Source: Methylobacteriaceae bacterium (lineage in GTDB: Bacteria; Pseudomonadota; Alphaproteobacteria; Rhizobiales; Beijerinckiaceae). From it: DNA of 6,348 bases. Below are positions 6,025 through 6,348 of this stretch, piece after piece (positions within the stretch are counted from its first letter, which is position 1; every line of letters begins with the position of its first letter). The DNA is taken from contig JAISTL010000214.1 in NCBI GenBank assembly GCA_031272615.1, positions 1 to 6,348 of the forward strand. The letters run 5' to 3'. The translations under genes were made by a program, and so were the position numbers. Under the pieces are notes generated by a model. That model had not been told where the DNA came from, ran no database searches, and saw only the letters and a list, made by a program, of their open reading frames with translations.

Positions 6025-6348
6025 TCACACACCCTCCAACTCGGTTGCCAAATCGGTACCGTCCGGATAGTCATTCTTGTTCCACTTCGGCAAACACCAG
6101 AGTTCCACACCGTCAACAAAACGCCTTTCCGCGCCAAGGCTTATCAACCGCTGACGATCCGACTCCTTTGTCACGTAATGCATGTAGCCGGGAGACCAAA
6201 TGTTGTGTGAGGCCGCTTCTATAGGTACTCCCGGCAGAATGCGCGGCTTGATCCGTCCCCTCGCGTCCAGCAGTCGCTCCGACGAAGTGACGGCGTAATA
6301 CGGCTTCAAAATCCGCACAACCGGCCCGAACAGCGGTGTCATATCGTC
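6025..6348 (-). CDS. Unidentified protein, C-terminal part (runs off the window)
   Basis: A minus-strand frame stays open from the window edge to a TGA at 6027-6025, giving at least 107 codons. An ATG at 6342-6340 exists, but the frame continues upstream of it (two codons, Asp-Asp) and no ribosome site can be judged, so the true start probably lies outside. The sequence is rich in aromatic and charged residues and ends WNKNDYPDGTDLATELEGV. Visible stretches include VVRILKPYYAVTSSERLLDARG and NIWSPGYMHYVTKESDRQR. There is no membrane segment and no motif I recognise. Base composition looks lower in GC than the other genes, which could mean a different origin. The coding call rests on the open frame and sensible composition only. 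Confidence 0.6.
   Translation of the reverse strand, partial: DDMTPLFGPVVRILKPYYAVTSSERLLDARGRIKPRILPGVPIEAASHNIWSPGYMHYVTKESDRQRLISLGAERRFVDGVELWCLPKWNKNDYPDGTDLATELEGV

Noticed and set aside
5430..6137. A 235-codon minus-strand frame spanning the Sel1 gene start and the foldback element
   Set aside because: It overlaps the Sel1 gene N terminus in another frame, includes the palindrome and ends arbitrarily, so it is a shadow frame.

Overview
The window is GC-rich bacterial DNA with tightly packed genes. The Sec signal peptide and Sel1 repeats, together with a long palindromic intergenic element, fit a Gram-negative genome. Candidates are an anaerobic proteobacterium or a member of the Planctomycetota/Verrucomicrobiota/Lentisphaerota/Kiritimatiellota group. 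The sequence alone does not settle the phylum.

Left part (1-4218): a divergently regulated catabolic cluster. A SorC/LsrR-type transcription factor (76-1026, minus strand) faces a four-gene plus-strand operon across a 275-bp intergenic region. The operon encodes DhaL (nucleotide-binding kinase subunit, 1302-1931), DhaK (ketose-binding kinase subunit, 1995-2993), a class I aldolase/thiolase very close to LsrF (3008-3895), and a 108-residue single-domain VOC (glyoxalase-fold) protein (3892-4218) whose ATG overlaps the aldolase stop. The probable logic is: the SorC protein senses a phosphorylated sugar, DhaKL phosphorylates a small ketose-like substrate, the VOC protein isomerises or otherwise processes the phosphate, and the LsrF-like enzyme cleaves it. 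The set recalls the AI-2 (DPD) degradation pathway LsrK-LsrG-LsrF-LsrR, with the FGGY kinase replaced by DhaKL and the ABM-fold isomerase LsrG replaced by a VOC protein. A C4/C5 ketose such as erythrulose or apulose is the main alternative substrate. The octamer TATGTTAT occurs at two sites, before dhaL and before dhaK. A perfect palindrome containing its first seven bases lies between the first site and dhaL. These are the best operator candidates.

Middle (4219-4333): a strong hairpin between convergent genes probably terminates both transcripts.

Right part (4334-6348): a secreted Sel1-repeat protein (minus strand, 11 full repeats) has its own TATAAT promoter. It is followed by an intergenic region dominated by a 132-nt near-continuous foldback element (5847-5978), REP/MITE-like. 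The C-terminal part of an unidentified minus-strand gene runs off the right edge. The left edge may hold the first codons of a gene downstream of the regulator.
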